DNA of 64,000 nucleotides from NCBI RefSeq assembly GCF_014636275.1, contig NZ_BMEB01000004.1, positions 124,001-188,000 of the forward strand, read 5' to 3'. Shown here in pieces: positions 33,030 through 43,315 of the stretch; position 1 is the stretch's first letter, and every line of letters starts with the position of its first letter. This stretch comes from Cellulomonas carbonis (GTDB lineage Bacteria > Actinomycetota > Actinomycetes > Actinomycetales > Cellulomonadaceae). The position numbers and the translations under genes were made by a program. A model generated the notes under the pieces. That model did not search any database. It was given only the letters and a program-made list of their open reading frames with translations, and was not told the origin of the DNA.

Positions 33030-33848
33030 TCAGTCGACGGGGTCCGGCACCGCGTGCGGGAGGCGGTGCAGGAGCGAGGCCTCGGCGCGCGCCCGGTCGG
33101 CCGCACGCATGCCCCGGTCGTACTCGCGGTCGCGCCGCTCGGCGAGGACCGCGGCGATGAAGCGCTCGGGATGGGTCCCGGGGGGAGGGCCCGGGGCGAC
33201 GTAGCCCTCGATCTCGGCGGCGAGACGCACCCCGAGCCGTTCGCGGGACGCGGGGTGCAGCGTGGTCGCGCGGCCGAGGAACTGGCGTGCGGAGAGGGCG
33301 ACGCCGTCTGGCAGGCGCCGGATGTCGGTCCGGGCCGCCCACGCCGCGAGGTCCGGCGGCATGACGAGCGGTGGCAGCGCGCGTTGACCGCCGCGCACCC
33401 GCACCGCGTAGGTCCCCGCCACGACGTCGCCGAGGCGCTTGCCCTGCGGGTGGACGAGCGAGGTGATCAGCGCGACGGAGCCCAGCGTGAGCCACAGCTC
33501 GCCGACGCCGACGAGCGCCCGGACGACCGCGTGCCGGAAGCGCACGGGACCTCCGTCGTCGCGCACGACGCGGATGCCGGCGGCGAGCTTGCCGAGCGAG
33601 CGCCCGCGCGTGAGGGTCTCGACGGCCGTCGGCACGACGACGAGGAGCAGGACCACGCCCGCGATGCCGACGGCTGCACCCGCGGCGTCGTCGAGGCCCT
33701 GCCCCAGGGTCCCCATGAGCGTGAGGACCACGGCACCCGCGACGAGCGTGACCGCCAGGTCGACGACGGCGCCGAGCGTGCGCGTCGCGAACGACGCGGG
33801 CCGCGCGTCGAGCACGACGCCCTCACCGATGAGGATCTCGTCCGACAC
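33030..33848 (-). CDS. RDD family membrane protein
   Basis: 272 residues with four hydrophobic stretches. The RDD signature is present as DARPASFATRTLGAVVDLAV (R and D in helix 1), then TRGRSLGKLAAGIRVV and KRLGDVVAGTYAV. The C-terminal 100 residues are polar, with Ala/Arg-rich helices. RDD proteins have been linked to ion or amine transport, but function here is unknown. GTG 33848 has GGGAGGG upstream. It is divergent from the SpoIIM-like gene, a pairing common in actinobacteria. Confidence 0.85.
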   Translation of the reverse strand: MSDEILIGEGVVLDARPASFATRTLGAVVDLAVTLVAGAVVLTLMGTLGQGLDDAAGAAVGIAGVVLLLVVVPTAVETLTRGRSLGKLAAGIRVVRDDGGPVRFRHAVVRALVGVGELWLTLGSVALITSLVHPQGKRLGDVVAGTYAVRVRGGQRALPPLVMPPDLAAWAARTDIRRLPDGVALSARQFLGRATTLHPASRERLGVRLAAEIEGYVAPGPPPGTHPERFIAAVLAERRDREYDRGMRAADRARAEASLLHRLPHAVPDPVD

Positions 33849-33905
33849 GTGCCCTCCCGTCGCGGCCGCGGTCCCGCCCGGGACCGCTGTGGCAGGCTAC
33901 CGGTC

Positions 33906-34901
33906 GTGGACCTCGACGCCTTCTCCGCCGTGCACGGTCCGACCTGGCGGAGGCTCGACGAGCTGGCGCGGCGTCGCCGGCTGTCGGGTGCGGAGGGCGA
34001 CGAGCTCGTGCGCCTCTACCAGGAGGTCGCCACCCACCTGTCGGCCGTGCGCTCGGCCGCGCCCGACCCCGCGACGGTGTCGCACCTCTCGGACGTCCTC
34101 GGCCGCGCGCGCGCGGCGATCGGGGGAGCGCACGAGCCGTCGTGGCGGGACGTGACGCACTTCCTCGCGCGCGCCCTGCCCGCCGCGCTCTACCGGATCC
34201 GGTGGTGGACGGTGGCCGTCACGCTCGCCTTCTGCGTGGTCGCCGTCGTCGCCGGGTTCCACGTCGCCCTGACGCCCGAGGCGCAGGCGGCCATGGGGAC
34301 GCCGGCCGAGCTCCGCGCGTACGCCGAGGAGCAGTTCGCGGCGTACTACAGCACGTACGACTCGAGCAGCTTCGCCGCGCAGGTGTGGACGAACAACGCG
34401 TGGATCGCGGCCCAGTGCGTCGCCTTCGGGATCAGCGGCGTGTGGCCCGTGTGGGTCCTGTTCCAGAACGCCGTGGGCGTGGGCGCGGCGGGCGGCGTCA
34501 TGGCGCTGCACGGCGGGCTCGCGGAGTTCTTCCAGCTGATCCTCCCGCACGGCCTCATGGAGCTCACCGCGATCTTCGTCGCGGGGGCAGCCGGCCTGCG
34601 CATCTTCTGGTCCGTCGTCGACCCGCAGGGCCGCCCGCGGGGCCGCGCCGTCGCGGAGGAGGGGCGCGCGCTCATCACGGTCGCGCTCGGCCTGGTCGGC
34701 GTGCTCGGCGTCTCCGGGCTGGTCGAGGGCTTCGTGACGCCGTCGGACCTCCCGTGGTGGCTCAAGATCGCCATCGGCGCCGTCGTCCTCGCGGCCTTCT
34801 GGGTCTACGTCCTGGTGGTCGGTCGCCGGGCGTACGCCGACGGCGAGTCGGGCGACCTGCGCCGCGGTGAGACCGCGGACGTCCTCCCCGTCGCGGCCTG
34901 A
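33906..34901 (+). CDS. Stage II sporulation protein M (SpoIIM) family membrane protein
   Basis: 331 residues. Residues 1-95 form a soluble helical region (WRRLDELARRRRLSGAEGDEL). Membrane helices follow at about 100-120, 165-185, 200-225, 262-280 and 290-310, with the SpoIIM block NNAWIAAQCVAFGISGVWP and HGLMELTAIFVAGAAGLRI. In sporulating bacilli SpoIIM helps peptidoglycan hydrolysis during engulfment. In non-sporulating actinobacteria the role is unknown, but it is regularly found with RDD, MoxR and DUF58 genes as here. The GTG start may be leaderless (CAGGCT seven bases before). Confidence 0.85.
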   Translation: MDLDAFSAVHGPTWRRLDELARRRRLSGAEGDELVRLYQEVATHLSAVRSAAPDPATVSHLSDVLGRARAAIGGAHEPSWRDVTHFLARALPAALYRIRWWTVAVTLAFCVVAVVAGFHVALTPEAQAAMGTPAELRAYAEEQFAAYYSTYDSSSFAAQVWTNNAWIAAQCVAFGISGVWPVWVLFQNAVGVGAAGGVMALHGGLAEFFQLILPHGLMELTAIFVAGAAGLRIFWSVVDPQGRPRGRAVAEEGRALITVALGLVGVLGVSGLVEGFVTPSDLPWWLKIAIGAVVLAAFWVYVLVVGRRAYADGESGDLRRGETADVLPVAA

Positions 34902-34913
34902 CCTGGCAGCGGC

Positions 34914-36206
34914 TCAGAGCCGCCCGGCCGCCTTCAGGGCGAGATAGGTGTCGGCGAGCCGCGGTGCGAGGTCGTCCGGCAGCGCGTCGACGACCTCGAC
35001 GCCCCGCTGGCGCAGGCGGACGCTGACCGCGGCCCGCTCGAGGTCGGTGCGCTCTGCCGCCGCGGCGTCGTAGACCTCGGTCGCGTCGCCGCGGCGCGTG
35101 CGCATGGCCGCGACCTCCGGGTCCGCCACCGACGCGAGGACGACGGTGTGGTCGCCCGCGAGCGGTCCGACGACCGGCAGGACGCCGCTCTCGACGGCCG
35201 CGGGCTCGAGCGAGGTGAGGAGCACCACGAGTGCGCGCTGGGAGAGCCGCTGCCGGACGGCCGACACGACGCCGGGCCAGTCCGTCTCGACGAGCGCCGG
35301 CTCCACGGCCGCGAGCGCGTCGGCGAGGGCCGGCAGGAGCCGGGGGCCGTGGGCGCCCGCGACCTGCGCGCGCAGCCGTCGGTCGTAGGCGATCAGGTCG
35401 ACCCGGTCACCCGCGCGCGCCGCGAGGGCCGACAGCAGGAGCGCCGCCTCGATCGACGCGTCGACCCGCGGCACGTCGCCGATCCTCGCCGCGGACGTGC
35501 GTGACGTGTCGAGCACGACGAGGACCCGCCGGTCGCGCTCGGGGCGCCACGTGCGCACCACCACCTCCGAGCGCCGCGCGGTCGCGCGCCAGTCGATCGA
35601 GCGCACGTCGTCGCCGATCACGTACTCGCGCAGCGAGTCGAACTCGGTCCCGGCGCCGCGGATCTGCACGGCCGTGCGGCCGTCCATCTCGCGCAGCCGC
35701 GCGAGGCGGCTCGGCAGGTGCCGACGCGACGCGAACTCCGGCAGCACCCGCAGCCGCCCGGGCACGTCGAGCGACACCTGGCGAGCCGCGAGTCGGAGCG
35801 GCCCGTAGGACCGGACGGTGACCCGGTCGGCGAGCCGGTCGCCGCGCCGCGTGGGTCGCAGGCGCGTCACGAGCCGACGCGCCTCGCCGGGCGGCAGGTC
35901 GACCTCGTGCCGGTTGGGGCCCGTGCCCGCGGACGGCTGCCACGCGTCACGGACCGTCGCCCGCAGGCGCCGGCGTGAGCGGTTGGTCAGCGTGAGCGTC
36001 GAGCTGCTCGTGTCGGTCAGCCGGACCGAGCGCGGGACCGTCCGCTGGACGGCGACCTCGCGCGGCGACGCGGCGAGCGCGACGTCGGTGCCGCACGCGA
36101 GCACGACGAGGAGCGCCCACAGCAGGACCGTGGCCGTCGTCGGCAGGAGCACGACCACGACCAGGCCCGCTGCGGCGAGCGCGGCTGCGCGCCAGGTGAG
36201 CGCCAT
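34914..36206 (-). CDS. DUF58 domain protein
   Basis: 430 residues. Two N-terminal membrane helices (about 8-45) are followed by a beta-rich region. The conserved block GAGTEFDSLREYVIGDDVRS then IDWRATARR follows, and a von-Willebrand-A-like C-terminal domain with VLVVLDTSRTSAARIG (a MIDAS-like DTS motif). DUF58 proteins work with MoxR ATPases. The gene follows moxR after three bases on the minus strand, and ends 12 bases from the convergent SpoIIM-like gene. The exact client is unknown; envelope assembly is inferred from neighbours. Confidence 0.85.
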   Translation of the reverse strand: MALTWRAAALAAAGLVVVVLLPTTATVLLWALLVVLACGTDVALAASPREVAVQRTVPRSVRLTDTSSSTLTLTNRSRRRLRATVRDAWQPSAGTGPNRHEVDLPPGEARRLVTRLRPTRRGDRLADRVTVRSYGPLRLAARQVSLDVPGRLRVLPEFASRRHLPSRLARLREMDGRTAVQIRGAGTEFDSLREYVIGDDVRSIDWRATARRSEVVVRTWRPERDRRVLVVLDTSRTSAARIGDVPRVDASIEAALLLSALAARAGDRVDLIAYDRRLRAQVAGAHGPRLLPALADALAAVEPALVETDWPGVVSAVRQRLSQRALVVLLTSLEPAAVESGVLPVVGPLAGDHTVVLASVADPEVAAMRTRRGDATEVYDAAAAERTDLERAAVSVRLRQRGVEVVDALPDDLAPRLADTYLALKAAGRL

Positions 36207-36209
36207 GCG

Positions 36210-37363
<1,154 letters not shown>

Positions 37364-37367
<4 letters not shown>

Positions 37368-38596
37368 GTGCGATGAACCTCGCTCTCGAGCTCGTCCAGC
37401 TGTCGGGCCAGGCGCAGCAGCCCGGCGTCGTCGGTGGGTGGTGGTCCGTACAGGAGGGCGGTGACCTGCTCGGCGGGACGTCGGGTCGCCCGCGCGACGG
37501 CGTCCACGACGTCGGTCGCGCCGGCCGAGCGCGGGAGGCCGAGCCGGCCTGCGGCGCGGCGTGCGGTCCCGGCCCGCAGCGCGGCTGCGGCGTGGCCGCG
37601 GGACCGGGCGCGGCGGTACAGCCGGGCACGTCCCTCGGTCGCCTCCGCGGCGCGCACGGTCACGGGGAGCGGCTCGGTGACGAGCCGACCCAGTCGCCGC
37701 GCACGCCACAGCGCGACGACGGCGAGCACGAGGCCCAGCTGGGCGGCGACGGGGCCCACCCACGGCGGCAGCAGCGCGAACGGGTCGGTCGCGGACTCGC
37801 CGGTGTCGGTCGCGCTCGGCAGGTACCACACGAGCTCGTCGTTCCGGCCGAGCAGGTGCAGTGCGAGGGCGGCGTTGCCCTCGTCGGCGACGTAGCGGTT
37901 GGTGAGCACGGAGCCGTCGGACACGAGGGTCACGCGGGCCCCGTCGACCGTCGCACTCGCGACGCCACCGGCGCCGTCCGAGCCGGTGAAGCACACGGAC
38001 GCGGCGTCCGTCACGGCGACGTACGGCCCGCCCGAGGTCGTGAGCGTCCCGGCCGCTCGTGCCGCCGGGTCGTCGCAGCGCGGCTCGACGGTGGTCGACG
38101 CGGACCACACCACGTCGACGGCGCCCCCGGTCAGCACGGGGACGTGCCAGTCGTCGGGGCTCACGACCACGAGGTCGGCACCCGTTCCGCGCACCCGCTC
38201 GACCTGCTCGTCGGACAGGTACCAGGTGCTCGACACCAGCAGCGTCACGCCCGGGCCGGCGGCGCGTGCCGCGTCGGCCGTCGTCGACACCGGGGTGATC
38301 GTCACGCCCTGGCCGGTGAGGACCTGCGCGACGGCGCGCGCGCCGTCCGCCTCGGGGTTGTCGTGCCCGAGCGGGTCGGTCGACGTCCTGGGCTCGAGGA
38401 CCGACGCGAGGGCGGCCGCGACCAGCACCCCGAGGAGGACCACGAGCGGCCAGCGTGCGCGCCGCCAGCGCGAGCGCGCGCGCCCGCGCGCCGTGGTGCC
38501 GTCACCGAGGACGGCGCCCGGCGCGACGTCGGGAGCGACGGTGGCCGGGGTACCCGTCGGCGGGACCGGGCGCCCCGCCGTCGTGGGCGCGCTCAT
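37364..38596 (-). CDS. DUF4350 domain protein
   Basis: 410 residues. A Pro/Arg-rich cytoplasmic start, one membrane helix (about 48-66), an extracytoplasmic domain with LGHDNPEADGARAVAQVL and VTLLVSSTWYLSDEQVERV (DUF4350, a GATase-like fold), a second helix at about 275-295, and a cytoplasmic Arg/Ala-rich tail. Two Cys residues (CDDP and VCFTG) could form a disulfide outside. Coupled at both ends, to DUF4129 upstream (ATGA) and moxR downstream (GTGA). Function unknown. Confidence 0.82.
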
Positions 38597-39282
38597 GCGT
38601 CGACCTCGACGGTCGCCGCGGGCACGTCGGTCGGGGCCGGCCGCTCCTCGGCGACGCGGCGGTCGAGCCCGCGCAGCCACGCGTCGTCGTCGGCGTCGGC
38701 CTCCGCGTCGCCGTACGCGACGTCGTCGAACAGCGTCGCCGCGCGGGCGAGGTCCGCTGCCACGCCCGGCAGCCGTGCGCCGGCCTCGACGCCGGCCTCG
38801 TGGGCCGTCCGGCCCGGGCGCTCGTCGAGCACCGCGCGCTCCTCGAGCGACCGGAGCACCGCCCGGAAGCGCTCGAGGACCGCCTCGGACCACCGGCCGC
38901 GCGCCGCGAGGGCGTCGGCGGCGGCCCGGAGCTCGGCGGCCGTGCGCGTGTCGTCGCCGAAGACCTCGACCGACGCACGGGCGCGCCGCGCGCGCCGCAC
39001 GGGCCCGGCGACGACGAGGGCGACGACCGCGCCGACGACGACGATCGCGCCCACGACGAGCGCGGCCGTCCGCACGTCGAGGTTGCCCGACGCGGTCCGG
39101 AGGTCCTCGAGCAGCTCGGAGACCCAGCGGAGGACGGCGTCCAGGAGGCTCGGGGGCTCGTGGTAGATCGGGTCGGCGAGCTCGTCCTCGAGCCAGCGGC
39201 GGGCGGTGTCGGCGTCGGGATCGACCGGCACGTCGGACGGCAGGTGCAGCAGGAGCGCCCCCACGACGGACGAGGGCGTCAC
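38593..39282 (-). CDS. DUF4129 domain protein
   Basis: 229 residues. A short outer N-terminal part with a LEDELADPIYHEPPSLLD segment is followed by one helix (about 68-90, LVVGAIVVVGAVVALVVAG). The cytoplasmic DUF4129 domain then shows AAADALAARGRWSEAVLERFRAV and LDERPGRTAHEAG, the family signature. DUF4129 resembles a protein-glutaminase-associated domain and is a standard partner of DUF4350, MoxR and DUF58. GTG 39282 overlaps the stop of the upstream gene (GTGA). Confidence 0.85.
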   Translation of the reverse strand: MTPSSVVGALLLHLPSDVPVDPDADTARRWLEDELADPIYHEPPSLLDAVLRWVSELLEDLRTASGNLDVRTAALVVGAIVVVGAVVALVVAGPVRRARRARASVEVFGDDTRTAAELRAAADALAARGRWSEAVLERFRAVLRSLEERAVLDERPGRTAHEAGVEAGARLPGVAADLARAATLFDDVAYGDAEADADDDAWLRGLDRRVAEERPAPTDVPAATVEVDA

Positions 39283-40760
39283 CTGGTGCCCGTCCGGCCC
39301 GCCCCGGCCTCCGCGGCCGCCTCCGCCGCGCGGGCGAGCTCGACGTCGAGCCCCTCGCGGCGGATCCGCAGGTCGATGTAGAGCAGCGCGACCACGGAGG
39401 CGATGAACACCGTCGTGATCGTCTGGGCGATCCCCGTGCCGATCGTCGTCACGAAGATGTAGCCGGCCGACGTCGGGTCCGGGAACACCAGCAGCGAGAT
39501 CACCGCGGCAGGGACGGCGACGATCTGCGTCACGAGGCCGACGACGACGGTCGCCAGCAGGTAGATGCCGAGCAGCCGCCAGAAGCTCCCGCGCGTGAGC
39601 CGCCACGCGCGCTTGACGGTGTCGACCACGCCGGCCCCCTCGAGGACCAGCGCGGGCGGTACCAGCAGGAGCCGGATGCTCAGCCACACCGCGACGACGA
39701 CGCCGACGAGCCCGCCGAGCAGGCCGACGGCGATCGCGGCACCCACGGCGTCGCTGGTGGCCAGCAGCACGACGGCGCCCACGACGATGCCGACGACCAG
39801 CAGGATCGCCACCTGGCTCACGACCGTGAAGCCGAGCAGGACCCAGACGCGGCGTCCGTAGCGCGACCAGAGCTCGCCGACGGTCACCTTCTGCCCGATG
39901 ACCGCGCGGCTCACGGCGGCCGTCAGGAGCCCGGTGAGGATCGCGGTCGAGACGAGGTACCAGGGGACCGCGCCGACGGTCGCGAGCGACGAGGCGAGGG
40001 AGTCGGTCAGCCCGATGTCGCCCGAGGGGTCGAGGAACGCACCGGTCCCCGCGAGGCTCCGGCTGATCGAGGGGATGACGAGGTACTGGGTCAGCCCGCT
40101 CAGCACGCTCGCGGTGAGCACGACGAGGGCCGCGAAGCCGAACATCACGCCCGGGTTGGCGCGGACGGAGCGGAAGGCGCCGTCGAAGATCTCGGCGAGC
40201 CCGAGGGGGCGTAGCGGGACGATCCCGCGCTGGACGGGGACGGGCACGTAGCCCGCGGGGGCGCCCGGGGCTCCGTACTGGGGTGCTCCGTACTGGGGTG
40301 CTCCGTACTGGGGTGCGCCGTACCCCTGGGGCGGTGCTCCGTACTGGGGTGCGCCGTACTGCGGTGCGCCGTACCCCTGGGGCGGTGCGCCGTACTGAGG
40401 TGCGCCGTACTGAGGTGCCCCGTGCTGAGGTGCGCCGTGCTGCGGCGCGGGCGCCTGCGGCACGGCGGGCCCGGCGGCGGCGTCGGCTCCCTGCGGGGGC
40501 TGCCCGTAGGTGGGCTGCCCGTAGGTGGGCGCGCCGTACGTGGGAGCCCCGTACGTGGGAGCGCCGTACGTCGGCTGGGCGTCGCCGGCCTGGCCGTACC
40601 CGGGCCGTCCGTGCTCGCCGGTGCCGTACCCACCCTGGCCGTACCCCACCTGGCCGTAGGGCGACGCGTCGCCGCCCCAGCCCGCGGGCGGCTGCGGAGC
40701 CGCCGGGGCACCCTCGGGGCGCTCGCCCTGCGGGTTCTCGGGGTGCTCGGGTCCGCTCAC
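39279..40760 (-). CDS. Membrane protein with GDPD-type membrane domain and QYGAP repeats
   Basis: 493 residues. The first 180 are a Gly/Pro/Tyr/Gln-rich low-complexity tail with many QYGAP and TYGAP units. After VPLRPLGLAEIFDGAFRSVR come about six membrane helices, with PALVLEGAGVVDTVKRAWRLTRGSFWR. That segment is typical of the membrane domain of glycerophosphodiester phosphodiesterases, here without a catalytic GDPD domain. GTG 40760 has GGAGAG upstream. First gene of a coupled minus-strand operon with DUF4129, DUF4350, moxR and DUF58, divergent from mtrA. Confidence 0.8.
   Translation of the reverse strand: MSGPEHPENPQGERPEGAPAAPQPPAGWGGDASPYGQVGYGQGGYGTGEHGRPGYGQAGDAQPTYGAPTYGAPTYGAPTYGQPTYGQPPQGADAAAGPAVPQAPAPQHGAPQHGAPQYGAPQYGAPPQGYGAPQYGAPQYGAPPQGYGAPQYGAPQYGAPQYGAPGAPAGYVPVPVQRGIVPLRPLGLAEIFDGAFRSVRANPGVMFGFAALVVLTASVLSGLTQYLVIPSISRSLAGTGAFLDPSGDIGLTDSLASSLATVGAVPWYLVSTAILTGLLTAAVSRAVIGQKVTVGELWSRYGRRVWVLLGFTVVSQVAILLVVGIVVGAVVLLATSDAVGAAIAVGLLGGLVGVVVAVWLSIRLLLVPPALVLEGAGVVDTVKRAWRLTRGSFWRLLGIYLLATVVVGLVTQIVAVPAAVISLLVFPDPTSAGYIFVTTIGTGIAQTITTVFIASVVALLYIDLRIRREGLDVELARAAEAAAEAGAGRTGTR
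40265..40462 (-). repeat. Degenerate 15-bp repeat coding QYGAP units
   Basis: The minus strand encodes about ten tandem units of the type QYGAP or QHGAP, interrupted twice by PQGYGAP. Unit DNA is nearly identical (period 15 bases), consistent with slippage-driven expansion. Confidence 0.8.
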
Positions 40761-40908
40761 GGGTGCTCTCCTGACGACGCACGGCGGCGGCGAGGGTCCG
40801 CCGTCGCGCGCCCCATCGTGCCACGCTGACGTGCGCGTCCGGGGGACGCGCGGCGGCCCGTTCGCGCGGCGTGCACGCCGCTGACCTCCGGGATGACACC
40901 ATGGGGCC

Positions 40909-41592
40909 ATGAAGGGTCGCATCCTCGTGGTCGACGACGACGTCGCACTGGCCGAGATGATCGGGATCGTCCTCCGCTCGGAGGGCTTCGAGCCGTTGTT
41001 CTGCGACCACGGCGACGAGGCGCTGGGCGCCTTCCGAGCAGGTCAGCCGGACCTGGTGCTCCTCGACCTCATGCTCCCCGGCAAGGACGGGACGGAGATC
41101 TGCCGCCTGATCCGGGCCGAGTCCGGTGTGCCGATCGTCATGCTCACGGCGAAGAGCGACACCGTCGACGTCGTCCTCGGCCTCGAGTCGGGCGCGGACG
41201 ACTACATCCCCAAGCCGTTCAAGCCCAAGGAGCTCATCGCCCGCGTCCGCGCACGGCTGCGCCGCACGGACGAGCCGACTCCCGAGCACCTGACCATCGG
41301 TGACCTGCAGATCGACGTCACGGGGCACCGCGTGACGCGCGACGGCCACGTCATCCCGCTGACCCCGCTGGAGTTCGACCTCCTGGTGGCCCTGGCCCGC
41401 AAGCCGTGGCAGGTGTTCACGCGCGAGGTCCTCCTCGAGCGCGTGTGGGGCTACCGGCACGCCGCGGACACCCGGCTGGTGAACGTCCACGTCCAGCGTC
41501 TGCGCTCCAAGATCGAGCACGACCCGGAGCACCCCGAGATCGTCGTGACCGTCCGCGGCGTCGGCTACAAGGCGGGCACCGGGCCGTCGTGA
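40909..41592 (+). CDS. mtrA: Response regulator MtrA
   Basis: 227 residues, OmpR-type. The receiver domain has D9-D11, the phosphoacceptor D53 in LVLLDLMLPGKDG, and the switch Lys in DDYIPKPFKPKELIARV. The winged helix follows from about 130 (LTPLEFDLLVALARKPWQVF, LERVWGYRHAADTRLVNVHV). It is the highly conserved actinobacterial regulator of wall hydrolases, replication and division, phosphorylated by MtrB. ATG 40909 has no ribosome binding site; CACCAT six bases before it could be a weak -10 box. mtrB follows after 13 bases, then lpqB, the usual three-gene order. Confidence 0.95.
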   Translation: MKGRILVVDDDVALAEMIGIVLRSEGFEPLFCDHGDEALGAFRAGQPDLVLLDLMLPGKDGTEICRLIRAESGVPIVMLTAKSDTVDVVLGLESGADDYIPKPFKPKELIARVRARLRRTDEPTPEHLTIGDLQIDVTGHRVTRDGHVIPLTPLEFDLLVALARKPWQVFTREVLLERVWGYRHAADTRLVNVHVQRLRSKIEHDPEHPEIVVTVRGVGYKAGTGPS

Positions 41593-41605
41593 CCGGGTGG
41601 TCGCC

Positions 41606-43315
41606 GTGACGGGCCCCGCGGCGCCCACCGGGCGGGGCGCCCCGGCGGGGCGGGTGGAGCGGCTCGCGGCTGCCGCCGAGCGTCGCGCGTCGGCCGCCGT
41701 GCACCGCTGGCGCTCGTCGCTCCAGCTGAGGGTCGTCACGTCCGCACTCGCGGCCGGCATGGTCGCCGTCGGGCTGCTCGGCGTGTACGTCTCGGACCGC
41801 ATCGCGGACGGCCTGTTCGAGCAGCGGCGCGAGGAGGTGCTGCAGGAGAGCGCGCGCGCGACGCAGCAGGCGCAGGCGACGTTCGCGGCCTCGACCGCCT
41901 CGACCGGTCCCGAGCTCCAGACGCTGTTCTACGACCTCGTCCCCGCGCTGCAGACCGGCGGCTCGGGCAGCCGCGAGGTCTTCCTGCGCAGGTCACCCGG
42001 GGACCTCCCGCCGCTCCTCGTCAACGACGTCTCGACCGACCCGGCGCTGGGTGGGCTCATCACGCCGGACCTCCGGCAGGCCGTGCGGTCGGACGAGAGC
42101 CAGCGCTGGGTCTCGGTCGGCATCCCCCTCGGCGACGGCACGCTCGCCCCGGGGCTCCTGATCGGGTCCGCCGTCGAGGTGCCCGCCGCCGGGGACTACG
42201 AGCTGTACTTCCTGTACGACCTCGCGGCCGAGCAGGGCACCCTCGAGTTCGTCCAGCGCACCCTCGCGCTCGCCGGCGTGGGCGTCGTCGCCGCGCTCGG
42301 GGCCCTCACGTGGCTCATGACACGCCAGACGGTCCAGCCCGTCCGCAGTGCGGCGCGGGTCGCGGAGCGGCTCGCGGACGGCCACCTCGCGGAGCGGATG
42401 CCGGTGCGCGGGGCCGACGAGATGGCGACCCTGGCCCGCTCGTTCAACGAGATGGCCGAGAGCCTCCAGGACCAGATCATCCGCATGGAGGACCTCTCGC
42501 ACCTGCAGCGGCGGTTCGTCTCGGACGTGTCGCACGAGCTGCGCACACCCCTGACGACCATCCGCATGGCCGCGGAGGTCATCCACGCGTCGCGCGACGA
42601 GCTCGACCCCGCCGCCCGACGCTCGGCCGAGCTCCTGCGGACCCAGCTCGACCGGTTCGAGGCGCTCCTGGCGGACCTGCTCGAGATCTCGCGCTTCGAC
42701 GCGGGCGCCGCGGTGCTCGACGCCGAGCGGCGCGACGTCCGCGACGTCGTGACCTCCGCCGTCGAGGCGGCAGCCCCCATCGCCGAGAGGCGCGGGGTGT
42801 GGCTGACCGTCGAGCTCCCCGAGGAGCCCGCGCACGCCGACATCGACCCGCGCCGCGTCGAGCGCATCCTGCGCAACCTGCTCGTCAACGCGGTCGAGCA
42901 CGCCGACGGCCACCCGGTCGAGGTCCAGGTCGCGGGCGACCAGCGCGCGCTCGCCGTGACGGTCCGCGACCACGGCGTCGGCATGACCGAGGAGGAGAGC
43001 GCGCACGTCTTCGACCGCTTCTGGCGGGCCGACCCGGCGCGCGCCCGGACGACGGGCGGGACGGGGCTCGGCCTCGCCATCTCGATCGAGGACGCGCACC
43101 TGCACGGCGGCTGGCTCGAGGCGTGGGGGCGTCCGGGCCGCGGCGCGTGCTTCCGTCTCACGCTCCCGCGCCGTGCCGGCATCACGCTCACGTCGTCACC
43201 GCTCCCTCTCGTACCCGACGACGGGGACCTGCCGACCCCCGCGCCGCCCGTCGCGCCGCGTCCGCGCGAGCTGGACCCGGCTGCGCTGCCCGACCTGGAC
43301 CGGCTGGAGGCCTGA
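41606..43315 (+). CDS. mtrB: Sensor histidine kinase MtrB
   Basis: 569 residues. Helix 1 lies at about 41-64, an outer sensor region to about 205, helix 2 at about 215-235, then a HAMP linker. The dimerisation domain carries the phosphorylated His in FVSDVSHELRTPLTTIRM, and the ATPase domain has NLLVNAVEHADGH, DHGVGMTEEE and GGTGLGLAIS. It phosphorylates MtrA. GTG 41606 is preferred as GGTGG lies upstream; GTG 41597 in frame is possible. The stop shares one base with the lpqB ATG (TGATG). Confidence 0.94.
   Translation: MTGPAAPTGRGAPAGRVERLAAAAERRASAAVHRWRSSLQLRVVTSALAAGMVAVGLLGVYVSDRIADGLFEQRREEVLQESARATQQAQATFAASTASTGPELQTLFYDLVPALQTGGSGSREVFLRRSPGDLPPLLVNDVSTDPALGGLITPDLRQAVRSDESQRWVSVGIPLGDGTLAPGLLIGSAVEVPAAGDYELYFLYDLAAEQGTLEFVQRTLALAGVGVVAALGALTWLMTRQTVQPVRSAARVAERLADGHLAERMPVRGADEMATLARSFNEMAESLQDQIIRMEDLSHLQRRFVSDVSHELRTPLTTIRMAAEVIHASRDELDPAARRSAELLRTQLDRFEALLADLLEISRFDAGAAVLDAERRDVRDVVTSAVEAAAPIAERRGVWLTVELPEEPAHADIDPRRVERILRNLLVNAVEHADGHPVEVQVAGDQRALAVTVRDHGVGMTEEESAHVFDRFWRADPARARTTGGTGLGLAISIEDAHLHGGWLEAWGRPGRGACFRLTLPRRAGITLTSSPLPLVPDDGDLPTPAPPVAPRPRELDPAALPDLDRLEA

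Noticed and set aside
34909..34923. Palindrome GCGGCTC-A-GAGCCGC between the SpoIIM-like and DUF58 genes as terminator
   Set aside because: The loop would be one base, so only a short stem can form, and it includes the DUF58 stop; evidence too weak to call.
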